Assembly (NCBI GenBank): GCA_965116665.1
Contig: OZ220709.1
Location: 3,100,001 to 3,164,000 of the forward strand
DNA length: 64,000 nucleotides
From: Aldehydirespirator sp965116665
Lineage (GTDB): Bacteria; Actinomycetota; Acidimicrobiia; Acidimicrobiales; Aldehydirespiratoraceae
Direction: 5' to 3'
This document shows positions 33,971-41,639 of the stretch, piece after piece (position 1 is the stretch's first letter; every line of letters starts with the position of its first letter). The notes beneath the pieces are model-generated. The model saw nothing but the letters and a program-made list of their open reading frames with translations. It was not told where the DNA came from and did no database searches. The translations under genes and the position numbers were made by a program.

Positions 33971-34009
33971 GTGTCACCGGGCCTGCTCGTCGCGAGCGGG
34001 CCGTGGCAC
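33971..34009 (-). other. long imperfect hairpin between rpsC and rplP
   Basis: GTGTCAC followed by GGGCCTGCTCG, loop TCG, then CGAGCGGGCC and GTGGCAC. The inner stem is 10 bp with one G-U pair; the outer arm adds about six more. No T-run follows. It could attenuate transcription, slow ribosomes or act as a processing site within the S10 operon. Confidence 0.5.
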
Positions 34010-34050
34010 CCTTTGCCGGTGTCAGTCGATTTGCACATCGCCAACCACCC

Positions 34051-34950
34051 TCAGTCGTCGCCCGGGCGGAAGTGGGGCGTCTCGTGGTGCTCGCGGGTGG
34101 AGGCCTCGATGGCGGCCTCCTCGTCGAGCAGCTTCTCGAACTCGGGGTCGGCCTCGCCGATCAGCGGCGCGGGCTCCTCGTCGGCCATCTCGTCGGTGAA
34201 CTCGCGGCGGCGGGCCGCCGACGACGACACGATCTTGCGGGGCCGGGCGCCGGGACCCGAGGTCTCGCCGGCGGCCATGGCGGCCTCCTTGGAGGCCTTG
34301 TCCTCCGAGAGCGTCTTGTAGGGCAGGATGTCGCCCTTGTAGAGCCAGACCTTCACACCGATGCGGCCGTAGGTGGTGCGGGCCTCGCGGAAGCCGTAGT
34401 CCACATCGGCTCGCAGGGTGTGCAGCGGCACCCGGCCCTCGCGGTACCACTCGGTGCGGGCCATCTCCGAGCCGCCGAGACGACCCGAGCACTGCACCCG
34501 GATACCGAGCGCGCCGGCCCGCTGGGCGTTCTGCACGGCCCGCTTCATGGCGCGGCGGAAGGCCACCCGGCCGGTCAGCTGGTCGGCGACGCCCTGGGCG
34601 ATCAGGGCCGCGTCGAGTTCGGGCTGCTTGATCTCCTGGATGTTGAGCTGCACCCGCGGGTTGCCGCTGATCTCCGTGAGGCCTGCCCTCAGTCGGTCAG
34701 CCTCCGCGCCGCGCCGGCCGATCACGATGCCGGGCCTGGCGGTGTGCACGTCGACCCGCAGCCGGTCCCGGGTGCGCTCCACCTCCACCCGGCTGATGGC
34801 CGCGTGGGGCAGCTCGGTCATGAGGAAGTCCCGGATCTTCCAGTCCTCGATGACATTGTCCGCGTACTCCTTGCGGTCGGCGAACCACCGGCTCTTCCAC
34901 TCGGTGGTAACGCCCAGGCGGAACCCGTAGGGATTTACCTTCTGGCCCAT
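34051..34950 (-). CDS. rpsC: 30S ribosomal protein S3
   Basis: A head protein lining the mRNA entry, part of the ribosome's helicase activity. MGQKVNPYGFRLGVTTEWKSRWFAD, the KH domain with ARPGIVIGRRGAEADRLR, and the C-terminal domain (RAMKRAVQNAQRAGALGIRVQCSGRLGG) are all present. At 299 residues it is longer than E. coli S3 (233): about 65 acidic, Glu/Ala-rich residues are added after position 230, as in several actinobacteria. It overlaps rplV by one base. Confidence 0.97.
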   Translation of the reverse strand: MGQKVNPYGFRLGVTTEWKSRWFADRKEYADNVIEDWKIRDFLMTELPHAAISRVEVERTRDRLRVDVHTARPGIVIGRRGAEADRLRAGLTEISGNPRVQLNIQEIKQPELDAALIAQGVADQLTGRVAFRRAMKRAVQNAQRAGALGIRVQCSGRLGGSEMARTEWYREGRVPLHTLRADVDYGFREARTTYGRIGVKVWLYKGDILPYKTLSEDKASKEAAMAAGETSGPGARPRKIVSSSAARRREFTDEMADEEPAPLIGEADPEFEKLLDEEAAIEASTREHHETPHFRPGDD

Positions 34951-35669
34951 CAGTCGCCCCCTGTTGCCTTGCCGGGCTCTTCGTCGCCGGGCTCTTCGGC
35001 GCCGTCGTCGGTGGCCTCTGCGCCTCCGGACGCCTCCATATCTTCGCCGCCTGCCTCGGGTTCCGGGGTCGCGCCCTCATCGAGCCCGGTGTCGGGGTCG
35101 TCGGCCAGGGCGGCCTCGGTGGCCTGCACCACCGCGGAGGCCTGAGCCTCCACGTCCGCCTCGGCTTCGGGGCCGGCGGCTTCGACGTCCTGGGGTGCCG
35201 CGGCCCGTGACCGGGCCACCCGGCGCCGGCGGGCCTCGGCCGCGGCGACACCACGCCGCGACTGCAGCGCCTGCATCCGCTCGAGCGTCTCGGGGTCGTA
35301 GCGGCTGACGATCACGGTGATGTGGCATGTGCGCTTGCGGATGCGGGTGGCCCGGCCCCGGGCCCGGGGCCGCCAGCGCTTGAGGGTGGGGCCCTCGTCG
35401 GCGTAGCACGCCGCGACGTACAGCTCATCGGCGTCCAAGCCGTCGTTGTGCTCGGCGTTGGCCACCGCCGAGTCCAGCACCTTGGCGATGGGCTGGGCGA
35501 CATCGCGCTCGGAGAAGGCCAGGATGTCGTGGGCATCGGCGCAGCTCTTGCCCCGGATCAGATCCAGCACCTCGCGGGCCTTGTAGGCCGAGCTGCGCAC
35601 GTAGGAGGCCCGGGCCCGGGTGCCGGGTCGCTCGTTCGTGTTGGTGGCAGCCATCCCGCGGGCAGGCAT
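34950..35669 (-). CDS. rplV: 50S ribosomal protein L22 with long acidic C-terminal extension
   Basis: L22 lines the exit tunnel. The family core is residues about 15-130: RASYVRSSAYKAREVLDLIRG, SAVANAEHNDGLDADELYV, YADEGPTLKRWRPRARGRAT and RKRTCHITVIV. Typical L22 ends there at 110-130 residues; this protein runs to 239, adding about 105 residues that are first Arg-rich and then strongly acidic (Glu/Asp/Ala/Gly). The start ATG 35669 shares a base with the rpsS stop; MAATNTNERP at 35654 is an alternative. Confidence 0.96.
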   Translation of the reverse strand: MPARGMAATNTNERPGTRARASYVRSSAYKAREVLDLIRGKSCADAHDILAFSERDVAQPIAKVLDSAVANAEHNDGLDADELYVAACYADEGPTLKRWRPRARGRATRIRKRTCHITVIVSRYDPETLERMQALQSRRGVAAAEARRRRVARSRAAAPQDVEAAGPEAEADVEAQASAVVQATEAALADDPDTGLDEGATPEPEAGGEDMEASGGAEATDDGAEEPGDEEPGKATGGD

Positions 35670-35947
35670 CAGCGCCGGGCTCCCCGCTCCTGGCCGGCGT
35701 GGTACCGGAACGTCCTGGTGGGGGCGAACTCGCCGAGCTTGTGGCCCACCATCGACTCGGTGATGTAGACCGGCACGTGCTTGCGGCCGTCGTGCACCGC
35801 GAGGGTGTGGCCGACCATGTCGGGGATGATGGTGGACCGGCGGGACCACGTCTTCACCACCCGCTTCTCGTTGCGCTCGTTGAGCTCGTCGATCTTGCTC
35901 AGGAGGTGGTCGTCCACGAAGGGACCCTTCTTGAGGCTTCGGGGCAT
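35669..35947 (-). CDS. rpsS: 30S ribosomal protein S19
   Basis: A 92-residue head protein that bridges to the 50S and pairs with S13. MPRSLKKGPFVDDHLLSKID, KTWSRRSTIIPDMVGHTLAVHDGRKHVPVYI and MVGHKLGEFAPTRTFRYH are standard. It lies 6 bp after rplB and shares one base with rplV. Confidence 0.98.
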   Translation of the reverse strand: MPRSLKKGPFVDDHLLSKIDELNERNEKRVVKTWSRRSTIIPDMVGHTLAVHDGRKHVPVYITESMVGHKLGEFAPTRTFRYHAGQERGARR

Positions 35948-35953
35948 TGGGAG

Positions 35954-36790
35954 CTACCTCCGGGTGCCGCGCCTGCGGCGGCGGCGAACGATCATCTTGT
36001 CGGAGTCCTTGCGGCGGGCCCGGGTCCGTCCCTCGGGCTTGCCCCAGGGCGAGACGGGGTGGCGCCCGCCCGAGGACTTTCCCTCGCCCCCGCCGAGGGG
36101 ATGGTCGACGGGGTTCATGGCAACGCCCCGGGTCTGGGGCCGCACGCCCTTCCAGCGGTTGCGGCCGGCCTTGCCGATCTTGGTGAGCTCGTGCTCGGAG
36201 TTGCCGACCTCGCCGATGGTGGCCCGGCAGTCGATGGGCACCCGCCGCATCTCCGTGCTGGGCAGGCGCAGCGTGGCGAAGCGCCCCTCCTTGGCCACCA
36301 GCTGCACGCTGGCCCCGGCGCTGCGGCCCAGGCGTCCGCCCGCGCCCGCCTTCAGTTCGACGTTGTGGACCACGGTCCCGACCGGGATGTAGCGCAGCGC
36401 CAGCGCGTTGCCGGGCCGGATCTCCGAGCCCTGGCCCGACATGACCCGGTCGCCGACCTCCAGGCCCTTGGGGGCCAGGATGTAGCGCTTCTCGCCGTCG
36501 TGGTAGTGGAGCAGCGCTATCCGGCAGGTGCGGTTCGGGTCGTACTCGATGGCGGCCACCGTGGCCGGCACGCTGTCCTTGGTCCGGACGAAGTCGATCC
36601 TGCGGTAGCGCTGCTTGTGGCCGCCGCCGCGATGGCGGGAGGTCTTACGGCCGAGATTGTTGCGACCGCCGGTGCCCGACTGCTTGACGAGCAGGCTGCG
36701 CTCGGGGGTCGAGCGGGTGATCTCGGAGAAGTCCGAGGCGGTCTGGAACCGGCGGCCCGGGCTGGACGGCTTGCGCTTGCGGATCGCCAT
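35954..36790 (-). CDS. rplB: 50S ribosomal protein L2
   Basis: A 278-residue protein required for subunit association and peptidyl transfer. The start ATG 36790 gives MAIRKRKPSSPGRRFQTAS. RHRGGGHKQRYRRIDF, AGASVQLVAKEGRFATLRLPS and the active region GVAMNPVDHPLGGGEGKSSGGR (with its conserved His) are complete. It lies 2 bp after rplW. Confidence 0.98.
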   Translation of the reverse strand: MAIRKRKPSSPGRRFQTASDFSEITRSTPERSLLVKQSGTGGRNNLGRKTSRHRGGGHKQRYRRIDFVRTKDSVPATVAAIEYDPNRTCRIALLHYHDGEKRYILAPKGLEVGDRVMSGQGSEIRPGNALALRYIPVGTVVHNVELKAGAGGRLGRSAGASVQLVAKEGRFATLRLPSTEMRRVPIDCRATIGEVGNSEHELTKIGKAGRNRWKGVRPQTRGVAMNPVDHPLGGGEGKSSGGRHPVSPWGKPEGRTRARRKDSDKMIVRRRRRRGTRR

Positions 36791-36792
36791 GG

Positions 36793-37083
36793 TCAGGCCT
36801 CGAAGAGATCGATCGAGTCGCCCGCGGCCAGCGTGACCAGGGCGCGCTTGGTGTCGGGCCTGCGGCCCCAAGTGTTGTTGCGGCGGTTGTGGCGCCGCTT
36901 CCCCTTGCGGCGCAGCGTGTTCACCTTCACCACCTCCACGTCGAAGATGGCTTCCACCGCGGCCCGGATCTCGGGCTTGGTGGCTTGGGGGGCGACGATG
37001 AACGTGTAGACGTTGTCGGCGAGCAGCGCGTAGCTCTTCTCGGACACGACCGGGCGCAGGATCACGTCGCGGTGGTCACGCAT
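36793..37083 (-). CDS. rplW: 50S ribosomal protein L23
   Basis: A 96-residue tunnel-exit protein and docking site for trigger factor and SRP. MRDHRDVILRPVVSEKSYALL and KPEIRAAVEAIFDVEVVKVNTLRRKGKRRHNRRN are standard. Start ATG 37083 lies inside the last codons of rplD (8-bp overlap, ATGCGTGA), so translation is likely coupled. Confidence 0.97.
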   Translation of the reverse strand: MRDHRDVILRPVVSEKSYALLADNVYTFIVAPQATKPEIRAAVEAIFDVEVVKVNTLRRKGKRRHNRRNNTWGRRPDTKRALVTLAAGDSIDLFEA

Positions 37084-37765
37084 CGCCGTCACCGCTCTCG
37101 CTGGTCCCGTGACCTGCCCCGCCGCCGTCACCGGTCGCGTCGCCTCCTCGCGTGCCGGAGGTGGGCAGGGTGTCGGAGGTGAACACCACGACATCGCTGT
37201 TGAGCACGTCGTATGTGTTCAGCTCGCGTACGTGCAGGCAGTGCACCGGCGGGAGGTTGCGGAAGCTCTTGCGGGCGTCGACGTCGCCGTCGCCCAGCAC
37301 CACCAGCACCTTGCCGGTCGCTCCGATGGCGTCGAGCGCGGCCACGGCGTCGGAGGTGCGGGGCCCTTCCTCGAAACGCCAGCGGTCCACCACGATGATC
37401 TGCCCGGAGCGGGCCCGGTCCGACAGCGCGCCGGCGAGGGCCAGGCGCTTCATCTTCTTGGGGGTGCGCTGGCGGTAGTCGCGGGGCTTGGGCCCGTGGG
37501 CCGCGCCGCCGCCTCGCCACTGGGGGGACCTGATCGAGCCGTGGCGGGCCCGGCCGGTGCCCTTCTGGCGCCACGGCTTCGAGCCGCCGCCGGCCACCTC
37601 GGCCCGGCCCTTGGTGCTGTGGGTGCCGGCCCGCCGGGCCGCCAGCTGGGCGTTGACCACCTGATGCATGAGGCCGATATTGGGCTCCACGCCGAAGATC
37701 GAGCCGTCGAGGACGACCTCACCGACCTTCCGGCCCTTCGACGAGACCACCTTCACCGGCTCCAT
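37076..37765 (-). CDS. rplD: 50S ribosomal protein L4
   Basis: A 229-residue protein lining the exit tunnel; in enterobacteria it also autoregulates the S10 operon. MEPVKVVSSKGRKVGEVVL, the tunnel loop GGGSKPWRQKGTGRARHGS IRSPQWRGGG, and RALGALSDRARSGQIIVVD-type segments are present. The last 20 or so residues (a Gly/Asp/Ser-rich tail) exceed the usual length. It follows rplC by 4 bp. Confidence 0.97.
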   Translation of the reverse strand: MEPVKVVSSKGRKVGEVVLDGSIFGVEPNIGLMHQVVNAQLAARRAGTHSTKGRAEVAGGGSKPWRQKGTGRARHGSIRSPQWRGGGAAHGPKPRDYRQRTPKKMKRLALAGALSDRARSGQIIVVDRWRFEEGPRTSDAVAALDAIGATGKVLVVLGDGDVDARKSFRNLPPVHCLHVRELNTYDVLNSDVVVFTSDTLPTSGTRGGDATGDGGGAGHGTSESGDGDA

Positions 37766-37769
37766 GCGC

Positions 37770-38408
37770 TCAACCGTCCTTGACCGCGTTGCGCACCACG
37801 ACGGTGCCGCCCTTGGGGCCGGGTACGGAGCCCTTCACCAGCAGCACCTCGGCGTCGGCATCGGCCTTGACCACTTCGAGGTTGAGGGTGGTGACCCGGT
37901 TGGCTCCGGCCCGGCCGGGCATCTTCTTGCCTCTGAACACCCTCGAGGGGGTGGCACACTGGCCCACCGCGCCGGGCTTGCGATGCACCTTGTGGGCGCC
38001 GTGGCCGGCAGGCTGTCCCTTGAAGCCGTGGCGCTTCATCACGCCGCTGAATCCCTTGCCCTTGGAGACCGCAGTCACGTCGACCTTCTCGCCGGAGGCG
38101 AGCACGTCGACGCCGATCTGCTGGCCCACGGCGTATTCGCTCACATCGTCGAGCCGCAGCTCCAGCACGGCCCGGCCGGGGTCGACGCCGGCCCGCTGGA
38201 AGTGGCCGGCCTCCGGCTGGGTCAGGCGGGCAGGGTCGATCATGCCGTAGGTCACCTGTATCGCGCTGTAGCCGTCATGCTCGCTCGTCTTGACCTGCAC
38301 TACCCGGCAGGGCGAGACGCGCAGGACAGTGACGCCGACGACCTGGTTGTTCTCGTCCCACACCTGGGTCATGCCGACCTTGGTGCCCACGATCGCCTTG
38401 GTGGCCAT
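37770..38408 (-). CDS. rplC: 50S ribosomal protein L3
   Basis: A 212-residue early assembly protein whose loop reaches the peptidyl transferase centre. Start ATG 38408: MATKAIVGTKVGMTQVWDE. KGKGFSGVMKRHGFKGQPAGHGAHKVHRKPGAVGQ and GKKMPGRAGANRVTTLNLEV are family blocks. It should follow rpsJ directly, but here rpsJ is 2.7 kb away behind trpC and a permease, and rplC has its own predicted promoter at 38592-38620. Confidence 0.97.
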   Translation of the reverse strand: MATKAIVGTKVGMTQVWDENNQVVGVTVLRVSPCRVVQVKTSEHDGYSAIQVTYGMIDPARLTQPEAGHFQRAGVDPGRAVLELRLDDVSEYAVGQQIGVDVLASGEKVDVTAVSKGKGFSGVMKRHGFKGQPAGHGAHKVHRKPGAVGQCATPSRVFRGKKMPGRAGANRVTTLNLEVVKADADAEVLLVKGSVPGPKGGTVVVRNAVKDG

Positions 38409-38591
38409 GGCCTTGTCCTGACATCTCGGCGCGAGCGCCGCCCACGCGAACGCTCCGCTCGGGCTTGCCCGGCGGAGCAGTGACTCGGTTGTGCCGCACG
38501 GTTCCCCCGCGGTAGGACCGCTGGTGATCCAACGAGGGCCTGTGCGGACGTCGATTCGTACTCGCCCCGGACCACCCGGGGCGAACCGCGG

Positions 38592-38620
38592 AGTGTAACG
38601 GCACCCACCCCACCCCCCAA
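38592..38620 (-). promoter_or_regulatory. predicted promoter of the rplC-led S10 operon
   Basis: Minus strand TTGGGG (38620-38615), 17-bp spacer, TACACT (38597-38592). It would give a leader of about 180 nt before rplC. This fits the loss of the usual rpsJ promoter link. Confidence 0.6.
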
Positions 38621-38689
38621 CCCGTCGAGACCGGCGCGCCAACCGCACCAGCCCCGGCCCGCGGGCGGTCCCCGTCGTGGGACGCGCCG

Positions 38690-39805
38690 GTGGCTATGGT
38701 CGCGACGATGGACGACGGCAGGACCGTGCCGGTTTGGGTGAAGCGGGCCATCGTCTGGTTCTGGCTCGGCGGGCTGGCCACCTTCTATGCGGTGGGCGTG
38801 GTGCGTGCTCTCAGGACGCTGATCGTGGTGCTGGTCGTGTCACTGTTCATCGCCTTCGCGCTGGAGCCCGCGGTGAACGCCATGGCCCGCCGGGGAATCC
38901 GCCGCGGCATCGGCACGGCCATCACGTTCCTGGTCGCCACGGTCCTTGCCGCCGGATTCTTCGCTCTGGTCGGAACCGCGCTGGCCTCGGAGACGAACTA
39001 CCTGATCGAGAATGCGCCCTCCTACATCGACGACATCGAGGGCTGGCTCGATGACACCTTCGGCGTCGAGCTGGAGTTCGACACGCTGAAGGACGAGTTC
39101 CTCGCGGGCGGTGGGCTGCAGGACCTGGCCAGCCGGTTCGCCGACGACGTGGTCAACGTGGGGACCACGGTGGTGAGCCTGCTGTTCCAGCTGTTCACCG
39201 TGGCCCTGTTCTCCTTCTACCTGGTGGCCGAGGGCCCCAAGCTCCGCCGGATGCTGTCGTCGCGGTTGACTGAGCGCCGGGCTGCGATCCTCACCGAGAT
39301 CTGGGATCTGGCCATGAACAAGACCGGCGGCTACATGTACTCCCGCACGATCCTGGCCGTGATCTCGGCGCTGGTGCACTGGGTCGCGTTCTTGCTGCTG
39401 GACGTGCCCTCGCCGGTCGCCCTGGCCATCTGGGTGGGTGTCATCTCGCAGTTCATCCCGGCCATCGGCGCGTACGTCGCGGGCGTGCTGCCGGTGGTGG
39501 TCGCCCTGCTGCACTCGCCCCGCACCGGGCTCTTCGTGCTGATCGTGATCGTCGCCTACCAGCAGGTCGAGAACTACTTCTTCTCGCCCCGTGTCACGGC
39601 CCACACCATGGAGATCCATGTCGCGCTGGCCTTCGGCTCGGTCATCGCGGGCACCGCGCTGCTGGGGATCGTCGGAGCATTCCTGGCCCTGCCGGTGGCC
39701 GCCACCGCCCAGGCCTTCATCTCCAGCTGGCTCGGTGGCCGCGACCGGCCGGCCACGGCCACCGAGCCCCCGCAATCGGACGCCGCGGCGACAGCCGGGG
39801 ACTAG
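38690..39805 (+). CDS. AI-2E family transporter (UPF0118 permease)
   Basis: A 371-residue membrane protein with about seven to eight hydrophobic segments, e.g. LIVVLVVSLFIAFALEPAVN, FLVATVLAAGFFALVG, VVSLLFQLFTVALFSFYLV and the C-terminal IWVGVISQFIPAIGAYVAG, followed by YQQVENYFFSPRV and FGSVIAGTALLGIVGAFLALPVAATAQ. This is the AI-2E/TqsA-PerM family; some members export autoinducer-2 or act as Na+/H+ antiporters, but most, including actinobacterial ones, are unassigned. GTG 38690, ATG 38696 and ATG 38708 are all possible starts. It is divergent from rplC and splits the S10 operon. Confidence 0.88.
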   Translation: MAMVATMDDGRTVPVWVKRAIVWFWLGGLATFYAVGVVRALRTLIVVLVVSLFIAFALEPAVNAMARRGIRRGIGTAITFLVATVLAAGFFALVGTALASETNYLIENAPSYIDDIEGWLDDTFGVELEFDTLKDEFLAGGGLQDLASRFADDVVNVGTTVVSLLFQLFTVALFSFYLVAEGPKLRRMLSSRLTERRAAILTEIWDLAMNKTGGYMYSRTILAVISALVHWVAFLLLDVPSPVALAIWVGVISQFIPAIGAYVAGVLPVVVALLHSPRTGLFVLIVIVAYQQVENYFFSPRVTAHTMEIHVALAFGSVIAGTALLGIVGAFLALPVAATAQAFISSWLGGRDRPATATEPPQSDAAATAGD

Positions 39806-39825
39806 CCACATCCTGCGCCGGCGCG

Positions 39826-40245
39826 CTCGCCCGCAGGGAACGCACCTGCTCGCCTACCTGCTCGGCCGAGATGTATCCCGCTCTAGTTCGCTTCGCTCAC
39901 GGGCCGCTCGGGCCACGGCCTCGCCCGCAGGGAACGCACCTGCTCGCCTACCTGCTCGGCCGAGATGTATCCCGCTCTAGTTCGCTTCGCTCACGGGCCG
40001 CTCGGGCCACGGCCTCGCCCGCAGGGAACGCACCTGCTCGCCTACCTGCTCGGCCGAGATGTATCCCGCTCTAGTTCGCTTCGCTCACGGGCCGCTCGGG
40101 CCACGGCCTCGCCCGCAGGGAACGCACCTGCTCGCCTACCTGCTCGGCCGAGATGTATCCCGCTCTAGTTCGCTTCGCTCACGGGCCGCTCGGGCCACGG
40201 CCTCGCCCGCAGGGAACGCACCTGCTCGCCCACCCGCTCGGCCTC
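39826..40245. repeat. 94-bp tandem repeat array, about 4.4 copies
   Basis: Units start at 39826, 39920, 40014, 40108 and 40202 (CTCGCCCGCAGGGAACGCAC); the first four look identical, the last is cut short and diverges. Each contains the dispersed element CTAGTTCGCTTCGCTCACGG. It fills the 465-bp gap between the permease and trpC; short ORFs across it are repeats, not genes. Confidence 0.95.
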
Positions 40246-40270
40246 TGGGCCTGCCGGTAGCATCGGCGCG

Positions 40271-41065
40271 GTGGTAGCAGCATCTCCCGAGCGAGCTTCC
40301 GCCGCTCCGGACGCGGCGCCGGCGCGCCCGCCCGCGGGCAGCATCGGGTACGGGTTCAAGCGGGCTCTGCTGGCCGGCGGTCTGTCGGTGATCGCAGAGG
40401 TCAAGCGGCGCTCGCCCTCTGCGGGCGACCTGAACGCAGACGCGGACGCGGTCGAGCTGGCCTGCCGGTACCGCGACGGCGGCGCCGTGTGCCTGTCGGT
40501 GCTGACCGAGGGCCCCCGCTTCGGCGGGTCACCCGAGGACCTGCAGCAGGCCCGGGCCGCGGCCGGCATCCCGGTGCTGCGCAAGGACTTCCTCACCACC
40601 CTCGAGCACGTCCGGGAGTCGAGCGCGATGGGCGCCGACGCCATGCTGGTGATCGTGGACGACGTCGACGCCTCGCTGCTGCGCCCGATGCACGAGCTGG
40701 CCCTGGAACTGGGCCTCGACGTCCTCACCGAGATCCGCACCGAGCCCGAACTGGAGCTGGCTGTGGCCGCCGGGGCCGACATGATCGCAGTGAACCAGCG
40801 CAGCCAGCCCAAGGACACCCGCTTCACCGTCGATTACGGCAAGGCGGTCGAGATGGGCCCCCTGTTCGCTCAGATCGATCCCGGGATCGTCACGGTGGCC
40901 GCGTCGGGAATCGGGGTCGAGGGCGGGACAGCCATGGGCGACATCGTCGAGGCCGGCTACGACGCCGCCCTCATCGGCGAGGCACTGGTCACCGCGACGG
41001 ACCCCACCGCCCGGCTGCAAGCACTGCTGGCCGACGCGGCCCGCGCCCACGCCGCTCGTCGCTGA
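40271..41065 (+). CDS. trpC: indole-3-glycerol-phosphate synthase-like protein (TrpC)
   Basis: A TIM-barrel enzyme closing the indole ring in tryptophan synthesis. Seen: VIAEVKRRSPSAGDLN (substrate Lys and Glu of the EVKRxSPS motif), VLRKDFLTT (second catalytic Lys), LTEIRTEPEL and IAVNQRS in place of the usual IGINNRDL. The late VSESGI motif reads VAASGIG here, so the conserved Glu that contacts substrate is Ala. Length (264) is normal. It stands alone, with no other trp genes nearby, starts at GTG, and sits in a region of repeats. It may be an active TrpC, or a diverged paralogue with a changed substrate. Confidence 0.8.
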   Translation: MVAASPERASAAPDAAPARPPAGSIGYGFKRALLAGGLSVIAEVKRRSPSAGDLNADADAVELACRYRDGGAVCLSVLTEGPRFGGSPEDLQQARAAAGIPVLRKDFLTTLEHVRESSAMGADAMLVIVDDVDASLLRPMHELALELGLDVLTEIRTEPELELAVAAGADMIAVNQRSQPKDTRFTVDYGKAVEMGPLFAQIDPGIVTVAASGIGVEGGTAMGDIVEAGYDAALIGEALVTATDPTARLQALLADAARAHAARR

Positions 41066-41085
41066 GCAGCCAGGGCGAGGGGGCT

Positions 41086-41406
41086 CTAGGCCTGCTGGAC
41101 CTTCAGCTCGATGTCGACGCCGGCGGGGACCTCGAGACGCTGGAGGGTGTCCACCGTCTTCTTGGACGGCTCGAGGATGTCGAGCAGCCGCTTGTGGATG
41201 TGCATCTCGAAGTGCTCGCGCGAGTCCTTGTCCTTGAAGGGGGACCGCACCACGGTGTAGCGGTGCTTCTCGGTCGGCAGCGGCACGGGACCGCTGAAGG
41301 TGGCCTGGGTCCGCTTGACCGTCTCGACGATCTTCTTCGTCGACTGGTCCAGGATCTCGTGGTCGTAGGCCTTGAGCCTGATCCGGACCCTGTGCTTCGC
41401 CGCCAC
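41086..41406 (-). CDS. rpsJ: 30S ribosomal protein S10, second copy
   Basis: A 106-residue S10/NusE; it is both a ribosomal head protein and part of the Nus antitermination complex. VRIRLKAYDHEILDQSTKKI, PLPTEKHRYTVVRSPFKDKDSREHF and HIHKRLLDILEPSKKTVDTL are standard. The protein is identical to the copy at 48058-48378. It is preceded only by a 24-codon scrap of tuf and then the divergent island genes, so unless it has its own promoter it may be silent. It ends with TAG where the other copy ends with TGA. Confidence 0.95.
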   Translation of the reverse strand: MAAKHRVRIRLKAYDHEILDQSTKKIVETVKRTQATFSGPVPLPTEKHRYTVVRSPFKDKDSREHFEMHIHKRLLDILEPSKKTVDTLQRLEVPAGVDIELKVQQA

Positions 41407-41422
41407 CGCCAGACCCCCGCCG

Positions 41423-41495
<73 letters not shown>

Positions 41496-41585
41496 CCGAT
41501 CGTCACCGAGATTCTCAACCCACGGTTCTTGAAGCGAGCATTAAGTCCGTAGTGGCGCGTGATCCGTTGGGCCGTCGCTCCAGGG

Positions 41586-41606
41586 CACTCGCGTGTGGCG
41601 CGAGTG
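41586..41606. promoter_or_regulatory. perfect inverted repeat upstream of the two-gene module
   Basis: CACTCGCG, five bases (TGTGG), CGCGAGTG, 34 bp before the likely GTG start of the first island gene. It could be an operator or a hairpin in the leader. Confidence 0.45.
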
Positions 41607-41639
41607 GTTGATGACAGATCACGTGGGCATCATGGCTTT

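Noticed and set aside
39871..40277. Overlapping 67-72 codon ORFs beginning MYPALVRFAHG
   Set aside because: They are the 94-bp repeat read through; identical copies offset by 94 bp and not a gene family.
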